Part shown: positions 44,421 through 55,216 of the stretch, piece after piece | Numbering within the stretch: position 1 is the first letter of the stretch | How the letters are laid out: each line of letters begins with the position of its first letter | Assembly (NCBI GenBank): GCA_037447655.1 | Contig: JBBHKE010000672.1 | Coordinates: forward strand, 199,001-263,000 | Direction: 5' to 3' | DNA length: 64,000 nucleotides | Origin: Zygnema cylindricum | Lineage: Eukaryota > Streptophyta > Zygnematophyceae > Zygnematales > Zygnemataceae | Position numbers and translations under genes: made by a program | Notes under the pieces: generated by a model | Seen by the model: the letters and a program-made list of their open reading frames with translations, nothing else | What the model was told of the DNA's origin: nothing | Database searches by the model: none

Positions 44421-47400
44421 CTCCCCTTATTTTCTAGTCTAATTTAAATTTCATTTTTAATCCACACTTTTCCCTGCAATATTTAAACTTCGGAGAAGGC
44501 ACCGGTTTTGTCATTATATCAGCTACCATTTCCTCATCAGATCTATATACAAGGATCTAGATTTTATTCTCAACCTTTTCTCTTACAAAACTTAATCTTA
44601 TATCCATATGTTTAGCCTTAAAATGATAATTTGGATTAGCTCCAATTCGAATGGCAGCTTGATTATCACAAAACACTTCATGCACTCCCTCCTTCATATA
44701 CACCAGTTCTTGCATCAAGGATTTGACCCACATCAACTCTTTCACAGCAGAACAAGAGGCCATGTACTCAGCCTCCATAGTAGACTTAGCAACCACCTTT
44801 TGTTGCTTACTGCTCCAACAGCAAGCCACTTCCCCAACATACAACACATAACCAGAAGTGCATCTTCTCATAGGTGCGTCCCCATAACTAGCATCACTCT
44901 TAGTAGTGATGTCAGTGTGCTCCCCTCCCAAATGCAACCATAACTCTCTGGTTCCTACCAGATATCTCATGACTCACTTGGCTGCCTCCCAATCCTTCTT
45001 CCTAGGATCATTAAGACTCCTATTGAGTACTCCAACTGCAGCTGCTATGTCCGGCCGGGTACAATTCATAAAATATATTAAACTTCCTACGACCTGTCTA
45101 TAAGGAATAGTCTTCATAAACTCTCTCTCTTCTGTACTCATATGATCATCTAAGATCATCACTCCTCGTTCTACACTCCCATCACTTACTTTTTTCAAGT
45201 CCATGGGAGTGGTACAACTGTTAGCATTTTTCATCTAGAATTTCTCAAGCATATTACCTATTGCTTCTTTCGGAGTAAGTCTGATAATCTTCTTCCCCCT
45301 ATCTCTCTCCATTTGAATCCCCAAAATATATTTTGCCTCCCCTAAATCCTTCATATCAAATCTGATTCTAAGATCTGTTTTTAACTTATTGATCTTTTCC
45401 AAGGATTTATTCAACACAAGCACCTCATCCACATAAATTGCAATAAAAATGACACCATTCTAATCTTCAAACATATAGATAGAATGGTCAAAGCTGATAC
45501 GGATATATCCCATAGTAGTAAAAAACTCATCTAGTTTCTTATTCCACTGTCGGGGAGCCTGCTTTAGTCCATATAAGGACTTTATGAGCCTGCACTTTGC
45601 TCTCTTCTCCTTCTTCCACGAACCCTTCGGGTAATCTCATGAAAATTTCTTCCTCTAACTCACCATTGAGGAAAGCAGTCTTAATGTCCATCTGATGTAT
45701 TTCCATGTCTTCCGCTGCTGCCAGACTGAGGAGAATCCTTAATGATGGGAACCGAACAACTGGAGCAAAGGTCTCCTCATAGTCAATCCCCTCCTTTTGG
45801 GTGAACCCCTTCGCTACCAATTGAGCCTTATATCTTTCAATGGTATTATCTGGGTTCAGTTTTAGTTTAAATACCCATTTACACCCAATAGGTTTTCTGT
45901 TTGGAGGACAATCTGCTAATTCCCAAGTATTTGCATCCATGATAAAAGCCATCTCATCATTTATAACTCTAATCCATCTTTCTTTCTCTAGACTATTCAC
46001 TACCTCCGAGTAAGACTGATGCTTATCAGGGTGAGATAGCTTAGTTACCTTATGAACGGCTTGTTTTTCCTGTAATCTTTTGCTACTCCTCCTTCCTCCC
46101 TCGAACCCTGAAGCAAGAATGGATGGAAACCTTGGATTTTTTCTCACTGTTTCATCGGCTCCCTTGTCCATGGAAACTGGTTCTTGTCCCTCTTCTTCTA
46201 TCTCCTCAAAGTCCATAGGAGTATGTGAGGTTTCCGGTGAGTCTCCTATATCTTGGATCTCCCTTGAATCTGTAATCACGGTGTCATCCATGTCCCTTTC
46301 GGGAACAACCAAGTTCTCCTCACTTACGGACTCAAATCTGATCCTTATCTTCTTTGTATATTTGTAGGGGTCAAATGACTTCCCCTCATCCATGACAACT
46401 AAGTGTTTGACCAGAATGATATCTTTCTTTGCTAAATCATAGACTTTATATCCCTTAACATCCTCATCATATCCCACAAAGTATCCAGGTATTCCTTTAG
46501 CATCTAGTTTCTAGTTTTTCCTATCCGTGTCAAGACTGTAAACTTGGCTACAAAATACTTTAAGGTGTGAGATATCTAGTTTCCTTCCAATCCATCTCTC
46601 ATAAGGCGTCACTCCCTTTATAGCTGAGGTAAGGACTTTATTCTTAATATAGTTGGCAGAATTCATTGCCTCTGCCCAAAATATCTTTCCTATTTTCTTG
46701 TCTGCCAACATACTGCATGCACTATCTCCTAATGTCCTATTTAACCTCTCAGCTACCCCATTTTGTTCCGGGTTATATGGTACAGTTTTTTGGTGTTGCA
46801 CTCCCTCATCTCTCAGATATTCCTCAAACTGGTTAGAGGTATACTCCCCCCCATTATCACTCCTTATCCTCTTAATAGGGGTTTCATGCAACTTTTCACT
46901 CTAGGCTTTATATTCTTTGAAGTAAGTTGATGCTTTAGACTTATTTTGCAGAATGTAGACTCTAGAGTATCTAGACCAATCATCAGTTATTGTCATCATA
47001 AACCTCTTTCCTCCAACCAAAGGTACTTTTGCAAGTCCCCAAATATCTGTGTGGACTAAATCTAACACTTTCTCACCTCTATATGTGGCGGCTTTGGAAA
47101 AGGGAAGTCTGTAAACCTTACCTTGAGCACAACCACTACAATCATCCATCATTTCATTATCCCCAAACTGAATGCCAACTACTACCCCAAGTTTTTTCAT
47201 TTCCCTTAACCTATCAAAATGCACATGCCCAAACCGCTTATGCTAAATCATCACCTTAGGAACACTAACATAGTAAGCATTATTCTTTTCATTACTCAAG
47301 TTAAGCCTAAACATTCCTTGACTACCCTTATCTGCTGTGAAGTAAACTTCATCCCCATACTTAGCTGTAAAGACTCCCTTTCTAGTGAAAGTATCAAACT

Positions 47401-48159
47401 CTTTGTCATATAAAACAGACATAGAGACAAGATTTTTACTCAGCTGATGAATGTAAAGTACATTTGAGAATGTAAGTATAGAAGTCTTACCCTCCACTAA
47501 GACTTTCAAATCTAGTGATCCCACTAGATCTGTAGGAACCACTCTCCCATCCCCATACTCTATCTCTACAGTAGGAATCTTTCTTAACTTAGTGAAGAGT
47601 TCTTTATCACGACACATATGCATGGATGCACCTGAGTCGATGATCCATCATTCCAAGGGAGCTTCCCGGATTGCTCCAAGGGCACACTTCTACCTCCGAG
47701 GAATTTCTTTCTCCTCTAGACTCTCGTCAAGAAAAAGTTCCCCATCCTCCTCAGGTGACTCATCCTCGATTTCTCCTAACACTTTTGTAACCACAAGTGC
47801 CTTTTTCTTTCCTCCGGAAGAACCCCCTCCATGGTTCTCTTGGAGCCTTTGCTCACATAGCTTCACACAATCTGCAATAAAGTGTCCCGGCTTTTTGCAA
47901 TAATGATAAAGACCCTTTGGGGGCCTCTGTCCCCCAAAATGATATTTTTCCCCTCTAAAAGGTTTCTTCGCGTCCTTCCCCCATCGGTCCCCTCTTTTTC
48001 TGCTAGAGCTTCAATGCTCTTTCCTCCTCTCCTAATCTCCATTGTGTTTTCCTGCACAAGTATCATCCTGACTAGTATGTTCCATTTCCATGAACTATCA
48101 GACATTCCCTGTACCCGGTACACTATGTTTTCGAACTCATCAGGTAATTTCATGATAAG
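44421..48159 (-). pseudogene. Element B gag 3' part and pol
   Basis: Reading leftward on the minus strand: gag end (KLPDEFENIVYRVQGMSDSSW), protease start near 47640, and protease/early integrase 47243-47623 (MHMCRDKELFTKLRKIPTVE). The zinc motif is followed by DCSGCAQGKVYRLPF and HTDIWGLAKVP (46901-47224), then RIRSDNGGEYTSNQ and PEQNGVAERLNRTLGDSA (46511-46891). The RT N-terminal part is 45539-46477 (KWVFKLKLNPDNTIERYKAQ). 44974-45432 and 44557-44970 carry YRQVVGSLIYFMNCTRPD, SDASYGDAPMRRCT and STMEAEYMAS. Frame breaks occur near 45600, 45435, 46490, 46900 and 47240. The RNase H end looks intact. Confidence 0.9.
48155..48159. repeat. Target-site duplication of element C, left copy
   Basis: ATAAG, repeated at 54609-54613. 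Confidence 0.93.
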
Positions 48160-49208
48160 TGAAACTCTGAGACCTCCATAAGTCCTCAGAGTGGACAGCT
48201 TCCAAGAAGCCTCTAGGATAATCCTGACCCCTTTGTGTTTAAGCAAAAATAACTGCCACCCTAGCAGACAAAAACTCTGACCAACTTCACCCCCGTGAAG
48301 ACAAGACTCCCCTGAGTCGATAGCAAAAAGAATCTCTGAATTTGCTCCCCTGAGCAGTAAGTTATGGAGGGTCAAAGTTGACCTTTTGTACAGAAGCTCT
48401 CTGGGAGAGGGGGTCCTATCTTCTAATTTTTCTAAGTCCTATCTCTCTCACAGACTCTATCTACTGATGTACGGAACCAATCAGAATTGAGTTCCGTACG
48501 TAAAAGTACAGCTGCCGGTGTACTTTATGTACGGACATTGTACGACATGGCCAAAATGTCGACACATGTCAAATCCGGATTCGGTGCCATAATCTCCGGA
48601 GATTCCACAATCCAACGGAATTTCGCCACGCGTCATCCGATGTGGCGATGGCCACAAACCGCCAAAATCTTCCTCCGCGATCTCGGCGCTAATCCCGGCC
48701 GTCCGATTAAATTCGGCTTTAATCGTAGCCGTAATAAATACATGCGCGGTATTTGTTTCATTTACGAAACAAATGCGCGGTACTGATTTGTGTCCGTACT
48801 GTAAGTCGTACATTATATATTACTGGATCTATGTATCCTATAATTCATTGCAGTTAAATGGATTTTCGCACGTATACCTATTTAAATAACTATTAAACTA
48901 TATATTACGTAACACTACCGCTAGATTAAACGGCTAAGGCTACCGGCTATTTCCTTTCTGCCGGCCGGTAGGTGCAAGGATTAAATCCTGCCGCCGGCAT
49001 ATAAATTTTACTTAAATAAATAAATCATAATATAAATTTCCCGTAAACCTCAGGATAGCCAAGGTAGCCATGGCTCTAGCTTCCTCTCCAATTTCTCAGT
49101 GACTGCGACAAGTTTGAGAGTTGGAGAGAGAAGTTAGAGATAGACTACCTCGACTTCTATATTTCTTTTCAGACCTAGAAAATACTAATAAAACTATTAG
49201 TTTCTACA
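48160..49208 (-). repeat. 3' LTR of element C
   Basis: It runs from TGAAACTCTGAG to TTTCTACA. Hairpins lie at 48166-48192, 48285-48300, 48305-48318 and 48343-48356. An inverted repeat ATTTGTTTC/GAAACAAAT flanked by direct GCGCGGT copies lies at about 48744-48781. The tRNA-like module is near 48923-48996 and the stem-loop at 49074-49139. Confidence 0.95.
49074..49139. other. Conserved LTR stem-loop with AGTGACTGCGACAAGT loop
   Basis: The left arm TCTAGCTTCCTCTCCAA pairs with the right arm TTGGAGAGAGAAGTTAGA with few mismatches. The loop carries AGTGACTGCGACAAGT. The right arm can alternatively pair with the following CGACTTCT. The same structure is found in the D, H, B and solo LTRs. Confidence 0.6.
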
Positions 49209-49221
49209 CTCCCCTTATTTT
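49209..49221 (-). other. Polypurine tract of element C
   Basis: The minus strand reads AAAATAAGGGGAG directly upstream of the 3' LTR, the expected site of plus-strand DNA priming. Confidence 0.75.
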
Positions 49222-52200
49222 CTAGTTAATCTTTAATTTTAGACCACACTTCTCCCTGCAAAAAATTAGCTTAGGGGAAGGCACAGGTTTGGTCATCATA
49301 TCTGCTACCATCTCACTATCTGGTCTGTACTCTAAACTGATTATTTTGTTTTCTACTTTCTCTCTAACAAAGCTGAGTTTGATGTCCATGTGTTTGGCTT
49401 TAAAATGGTGTTTAGGATTGGCAGAAATAGCGATTGCTGCTTGATTATCACAAAATATTTTCTGCACACCACTCTTAAGGTGACCAAGCTCACCAAGCAA
49501 AGACTTGACCCACATCAAATCTTTTACAGCAGAGCAAGAGGCCATATACTCAGCCTCCATGGTGGACTGAGCAATAACCTTTTGCTGTTTGCTACTCCAA
49601 CAGCAAGCCCCATCACCCACATATAATACATATCCAGAAGTTCATCTCCTCATCGGAGTATCACCATAACTGGCATCACTCCAAGTGGTGATGTCAGTAT
49701 TCTCCCCACCCAAATGCAACCATAGATCTCTAGTTCCTACCAAGTATCTAAGGACTCTCTTAGCTGCCTCCCAATCCTTTTTAGTGGGAGCATTTAGACT
49801 TCTACTCAGCACTCCTACAGCTGCAGCTAAATCCGGCCGGGTACAATTCATAAAATAGATTAGACTTCCCACTACTTGCCTGTAAGGAATAGTCTGCATG
49901 AACTTCTGTTCATCAGGAGATAATTCCTCGTCTAAGACTATGACTCCTTCTTCCTCACTCCCCTCACTTCCCTTCTTCAATTCCATTGGAGTTGTACAAC
50001 TATTAGCTTTATCCATTTGAAATTTTTCAATCATGTTCCCTATTGCTTCCTTTTGAGTCAATCTTATAATTTTTCTTTTTCGGTCTCTCTCTACTTGAAT
50101 TCCCAAAATATATTTTGCTTCCCCCATATCCTTCATTTCAAATCTCCCCTTAAGATCGGTTTTCAGTTTATTAATTTTTTCCATTGATTTACTTAAAACA
50201 AGCAAATCATCAACATAAATTGCAATAAATATAAAACCTTCCTCATCTTCGAAAACATAGATTGAGTGATCTGAGCTGATCCCAATATATCCTAGACCGG
50301 TAAGAAACTCATCAAGCTTCTTATTCCACTGTCGAGGCGCCTGTTTCAAACCATAAAGAGATTTAATCAGCCGGCATACCTTACTCTCCTCTCCTTCTTC
50401 CACAAACCCTTCGGGTTGTCGCATGAAGATCTCCTCTTCCAATTCTCCATGCAAAAAGGCTGTTTTGATGTCCATCTGGTGCACTTCCATGTCATCCGCC
50501 GCTGCTAAACTGAGAAGTATGCGGACGGAGGGAAATCTGACCACCGGGGCAAAGACTTCCTCGTAGTCAATTCCTTCCTTTTGTGTAAATCCCTTTGCCA
50601 CTAATCTGGCCTTGTAGCGCTCGATTGTGTTATCTGGGTTCAGTTTTAGTTTGAAAACCCACTTACAACCGATTGGTTTTCGGTTAGGTGGACAGTCCAC
50701 CAGCTCCCAAGTATCGGCTGCCATGATTGAAGCCATCTCCTCATTGATGGCTGTCTTCCACCGGTTTCTTTCTGGACAAGTCATCGCCTCTCGATAAGTT
50801 TGAGGTTCATCTTGATGAGATAGTTTAGTTACCTTGTTATTAACCTGTTTTTCTTGCAGTCTTTTGCTACTTCTCCTCCCTCCCTCAAAATCTGAGGCCG
50901 GAATAGATGGTTCTCGTGGATTCTTTCGAACAAACTCGGCTTCTCCCCTATCCCTTGATTCCGAATCAATTTCCACCACGTCTTTCGCTTCGAGTAGAGT
51001 TGTCACTGGAGTTTCCACAGCCGAGTCCTTTTCGGTCTGATTTGTTCCTGCAAGAATGTCATCGTCTCTAAAACCAGGATAGTTAGGAAGCTCAAAGTCA
51101 TCAAAATTTTCTGACTCAAATCTGATTTTTAATGACTTTGTATATTTGAAGGGATCCACAGACTTTCCTTCATCTATAACTACTAGATGCTTTACTAAGA
51201 TTATATCTTCTCTTTTTAGATCATAAACTCTATATCCTTTAACATCCTCATCATATCCTAATAAGTATCCCGGTTTTCCTTTAGGATCTAGCTTCCAATT
51301 AGACCGATCAGTATCTAGACTGAATACTTGACTGCCGAAAACCTTTAAATGAGATAAGTCTGGTTTCCGGCCTGTCCATCTCTCATAAGGTGTTTGATCT
51401 TTTATAGCTGAAGTAAGAAATCTATTTTTGAGGTAATTAGCACAGTTCATTGCTTCTGCCCAAAACCTTTTTCCAATCTTCTTATCCGACAACATACTTC
51501 TAGCACTATCACTTAGTGTTCTATTTAACCTTTCAGCTACCCCATTCTGTTCCGGATTTTCTGGAACTGTCTTTTGGTGTTGAACCCCATCTTCCCTCAA
51601 AAAATCCTCAAACTGGTTAGAAGTATACTCTCCACCATTGTCACTCCTTACTCTCTTGATTGGTGTTTCATGGAGTTTTTCGCTCCATGCTTTATATTGT
51701 CTAAAACAGTCCTCAGCCTTTGACTTGTTTTTCAAAAAATATACTCGGGAATACCGAGACCAATCATCAGTTATAGTCATCATAAATCTCTTCCCCCCCG
51801 GTGAGGGCACTCTAGCCGGTCCCCAAATATCTGTGTGTACTAGATCTAGAAGTTTTTCTCCCTTGTAGGTGGGTGTTTTTGGAAAGGGTAATCTGTGTGC
51901 TTTACCTTGAGCACACCCACTACAATCACTTATATCATCACTCTCACTGAACTGAATCCCTTCCACCACTCCCATCTTTTTCATCTCTTTTAACTTATCT
52001 AAATTCACATGCCCAAGCCTCTTATGCCACATCATAATATCATGAACACCAGCATAATAAAGTTTCTTCGTTTCATTACTTAAGATCAGCCTAAACATCC
52101 CATGGCTACCTTTCTCAGCAATGAAATAGACATCCTCCTCAAAACTAGCAGTAAAGACTCCTTCCCTAGTGCTAGTGAAAAAACCCTTATCATCTAATAC

Positions 52201-52644
52201 TGATGTAGAGATAAGGTTTTTGTTCAGCTCCGGAATAAACAATACATCGGAGAATGTTAATATGGATGTCTTTCCTTCTACTAACACTTTAAGATCTACC
52301 GATCCTACAAGAGTAGTGGTGACTATCCTCCCATCCCCGTACTCTATCTCTACGGTGGGAATCTTTCTTATCTTAGTGAACAGGTGTCTATCCTTACACA
52401 TGTGCATTGAGGCACCTGAATCTATAATCCAGCCTGCTTCACCTTTCAATCCACCGTAAGCACATTTCTGCCTTCGTGGAATTTCAACCTCAGTTTTCGC
52501 CTCCAACTCCTCATCCAAAAGGAGCTCATCGTCCTCGTCCTCGGATTCCGCCTCAAGTACCTGTGTGACAAGGGCCTTTTCTTTCCTCTCGGGGTACCAC
52601 CGGTCTGCCCCTCCTTTAACCGAAGCTCGGTTAGCTTGGTGCAC
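49222..52644 (-). CDS. Element C pol polyprotein: protease, integrase, RT, RNase H (one nonsense codon)
   Basis: The Ty1/copia pol would cleave itself, integrate cDNA, and reverse transcribe the element RNA in virus-like particles. Counting from the Met at 52644, the protease active site DSGAS is at residues 75-79. The integrase zinc motif has His207, His212, Cys241 and Cys244. The integrase catalytic triad is Asp272 (TDIWGP), Asp335 (SDNGGEY) and Glu365 (PEQNG). The RT active site YVDD is at 810-813, and RNase H begins with SDASYGD at 989-995. A TGA at 49642-49644 follows residue 1000, where all related copies have TGC (Cys), so a single G to T change on the plus strand made it. In-frame coding resumes to 49222 with STMEAEYMAS and DNQAAIA, supplying the remaining RNase H residues. 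The true N-terminus is probably fused to gag. Confidence 0.95.
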
Positions 52645-53555
52645 TCTGCCATATAGTGCCCCGGTTTCTTACAAAAATGACATAAACCTTTGGGAGCCCT
52701 TGGTTCGAACTCGCCAACCTGTTTTTTCTGCTCCCTACCCCCATAGTTTCCGACTGGTTTCCGAGAATCCTTGTTCCTCCAATCGGTCGCTGTTGCCAAG
52801 GCTTGGCCACTCTTTCCTCCCCTTCGGATCTCAATCGTATTCTCTCGAACGAGAATCATCCCTACCACTGAGTTCCATATCCACCTTGAGTCTGGCAAGT
52901 CCTGCACACGGTTGACTATGTTCTCGAACTCATCAGGTAACTTCATTAGTAAACAGTTAACTTTTTCTTTTTCACTAAAAACTTTACCCGCACTCTCTAG
53001 CTCCATGAAGAGTGTAGCAAGCTCATTGCAAAAATCCAACATATTTCCCCCTTTGTATACATACTCCTTAACTTTCTGATCAGCCAACTGTTGTTGCTGA
53101 ATCGTACCATTTCGGTACATCTCTATGAGAGCCATCAAAAGATCGGATGCCCTCTCTACCTGCAAATGAGGACATGCAAGTCCTTGAGTGAGATGGCGTA
53201 GGATGAAGTGCTTTGCCGCCATATTGTTGAAGTCCCAGGTTTCAGTATCATTCTCCTCGTTCCTCGGAATAGGTGACATGAATGCTAAACCAGTTGCTAT
53301 TGGTGTGGTCGCCTCCTTCTCCTTTCCTTTGTCCACCACCTCTCCTTCCTTTGTTTCCTCCGTTGAAGGTGAATCCTCTTTCTTGGTGAATCTACTTCCT
53401 TTAAACCCTGGAGGAATTCCAAGACTTGATGGACGCCCCAATCGTCCACTCACTATCCCCCAAAACCTTTTTTCGCATAGAGCTCCTATCATCATACTTT
53501 CCCAGTATATAAAGCGAGTTCCATTAAAGAATGGTACCCTAGAGGGTGGGCCCAT
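52446..53555 (-). CDS. Element C gag
   Basis: Copia gag forms the virus-like particle and packages RNA. I start it at the ATG of 53553-53555, which lies inside the primer-binding site and gives MGPPSRVPFF, because the same start is seen in elements A, B, H and K. The frame is also open for 8 more codons into the LTR. Blocks in order are FWGIVSGRLGRPSS, FNNMAAKHFILRHLTQGLA, MLDFCNELATLFMELE, KLPDEFENIVNRVQD and the zinc knuckle CHFCKKPGHYMAEC. After the knuckle the frame runs about 65 residues and overlaps pol by 199 nt. In that overlap the pol frame carries the conserved acidic linker, so the gag tail is probably read out of frame after a 1-nt loss in an A-run near 52577-52580. Confidence 0.93.
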   Translation of the reverse strand: MGPPSRVPFFNGTRFIYWESMMIGALCEKRFWGIVSGRLGRPSSLGIPPGFKGSRFTKKEDSPSTEETKEGEVVDKGKEKEATTPIATGLAFMSPIPRNEENDTETWDFNNMAAKHFILRHLTQGLACPHLQVERASDLLMALIEMYRNGTIQQQQLADQKVKEYVYKGGNMLDFCNELATLFMELESAGKVFSEKEKVNCLLMKLPDEFENIVNRVQDLPDSRWIWNSVVGMILVRENTIEIRRGGKSGQALATATDWRNKDSRKPVGNYGGREQKKQVGEFEPRAPKGLCHFCKKPGHYMAECTKLTELRLKEGQTGGTPRGKKRPLSHRYLRRNPRTRTMSSFWMRSWRRKLRLKFHEGRNVLTVD

Positions 53556-53559
53556 AACC
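53545..53559 (-). other. Primer-binding site of element C
   Basis: The minus strand reads GGTTATGGGCCCACC, abutting the LTR with no spacer. It contains the gag ATG. Confidence 0.85.
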
Positions 53560-54608
53560 TGAAACTCTGAGACCTCCATAAGTCCTCAGAGTGGACAGCT
53601 TCCAAGAAGCCTCTAGGATAATCCTGACCCCTTTGTGTTTAAGCAAAAATAACTGCCACCCTGGCAGACAAAAACTCTGACCAACTTCACCCCTGTGAAG
53701 ACAAGACTCCCCTGAGTCGATAGCAAAAAGAATCTCTGAATTTGCTCCCCTGAGCAGTAAGTTATGGAGGGTCAAAGTTGACCTTTTGTACAGAAGCTCT
53801 CTGGGAGAGGGGGTCCTATCTTCAAATTTTTCTAAGTCCTATCTCTCTCACAGACTCTATCTACTGATGTACGGAACCAATCAAAATTGAGTTCCGTACG
53901 TAAAAGTACAGCTGCCGATGTACTTTATGTACGGACATTGTACGACATGGCCAAAATGTCGACACATGTCAAATCCGGATTCGGTGCCATAATCTCCGGA
54001 GATTCCACAATCCAACGGAATATCGCCACGCGTCATCCGATGTGGCGATGGCCACAAACCGCCGAAATCTTCCTCCGCGATCTCGGCGCTAATCCCGGCC
54101 GTCCGATTAAATTCGGCTTTAATCGTAGCCGTAATAAATACATGCGCGGTATTTGTTTCATTTACGAAACAAATGCGCGGTACTGATTTGTGTCCGTACC
54201 GTAAGTCGTACATTATATATTACTGGATCTATGTATCCCGTAATTCATTGCAGTTAAATGGATTTTCGCACGTATACCTATTTAAATAACTATTAAACTA
54301 TATACTACATAACTCTACCGCTAGATTAAACGGCCAAGGCTACCGGCTATTTCCTGTCTGCCGGCCGGTAGGTGCAAGGATCAAATTCTGCCGCCGGCAT
54401 ATAAATTTTACTTAAATAAATAAATCCTAATATAAATTTCCCGTAAACCTCAGGATAGCCAAGGTAGCCATGGCTCTAGCTTCCTCTCCAATTTCTTAGT
54501 GACTGCGACAAGTTTGAGAGTTGGAGAGAGAAGTTAGAGATAGACTGCCTCGACTTCTATATTTCTTTTCAGACCTAGAAAATACTAATAAAACCATTAG
54601 TTTCTACA
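53560..54608 (-). repeat. 5' LTR of element C
   Basis: 1049 bp, the same length as the 3' LTR and about 98 percent identical by eye. It drives transcription leftward; a CCAAT-type ATTGG lies near 53877 on the minus strand, but no clear TATA box was identified. Confidence 0.95.
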
Positions 54609-54613
54609 ATAAG
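54609..54613. repeat. Target-site duplication of element C, right copy
   Basis: ATAAG, identical to 48155-48159. It lies inside the gag of element B. Confidence 0.93.
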
Positions 54614-55214
54614 GGTGTTAATTTTCATTTTCATTGTAATTGTCCACCCGGCACTTACCATTTCTATATACAAACAAGAAAGATCATTACAGTAATCTAA
54701 CATCTTTTCTCCTTTGTAAGTGTAACTCACTAGCTTTTGCTTAGCCGACAGGAGCTCCTGAATAGTTCCATCTCTATAAATCTCCAACAAATTCATCCAC
54801 AACTCCTCGACCTTGTATATGTGAAGATGAGGAGTGGCCAAACCTTGAGTGAGGTGCCTCAAAATGAAGTTCTTGGCAGCCATGTTTACATCCTCCCACA
54901 TTTGAGTATAGTTCTCCACGGTCTTCACGATCGCCCATCCAGATACTGTGGCAATAGGAGTGAGGGGTGTCTCCTTCCCTTTCTCTTTTAAAAAATACTG
55001 CTGTCCCGATCATCTGCCTCCTCCGCTGAGGCAACTGTTGTTGCAGGAAACCTTACTCCCCCAAATCCTGGTGGAGTTCCCGAAGGTGGACGTTTCACTT
55101 GTCCACTGACAATGCCCCATTATCGTTTTTCACACAAAGCTCCCATCATCATGGCTTCCCAATAGATGAACCCAAATCCATTGAAGGTGGGCACCCTAGA
55201 GGGTGGGCCCATAA
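54614..55214 (-). pseudogene. Element B gag, 5' part
   Basis: The start is the ATG inside the PBS (55210-55212), giving MGPPSRVPTFNG, then FIYWEAMMMGALCEKR. A frame break occurs around 55000-55040. The frame then continues with VNMAAKNFILRHLTQGLA and MLDYCNDLSCLYIEM, ending at MKINTLI where element C is inserted. Confidence 0.87.
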
Positions 55215-55216
55215 CC
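55202..55216 (-). other. Primer-binding site of element B
   Basis: The minus strand reads GGTTATGGGCCCACC next to the 5' LTR of B. Confidence 0.83.

Larger units (their letters stand above)
48160..54608 (-). mobile_element. Copia element C, innermost and nearly intact
   Basis: 6449 bp with two 1049-bp LTRs, exact 5-bp duplication ATAAG, PBS, gag, pol and polypurine tract. The LTRs differ at about 20 positions by eye, so it is the youngest insertion here. Gag-pol is open apart from a frame change between gag and pol (52446-52644) and one nonsense codon at 49642-49644. Confidence 0.96.

Noticed and set aside
49834-52643. Open frames on the plus strand opposite element C pol (for example 50834-51040, 51638-51868, 52169-52459)
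   Set aside because: They are antisense shadows of strongly conserved copia domains on the minus strand and show no domain of their own.
53887-54186. Plus-strand 99-residue frame repeated in both C LTRs and related frames in other LTRs
   Set aside because: It lies in LTR sequence rich in palindromes, and both strands are open over the same stretch. Conservation follows LTR identity and does not show coding constraint.
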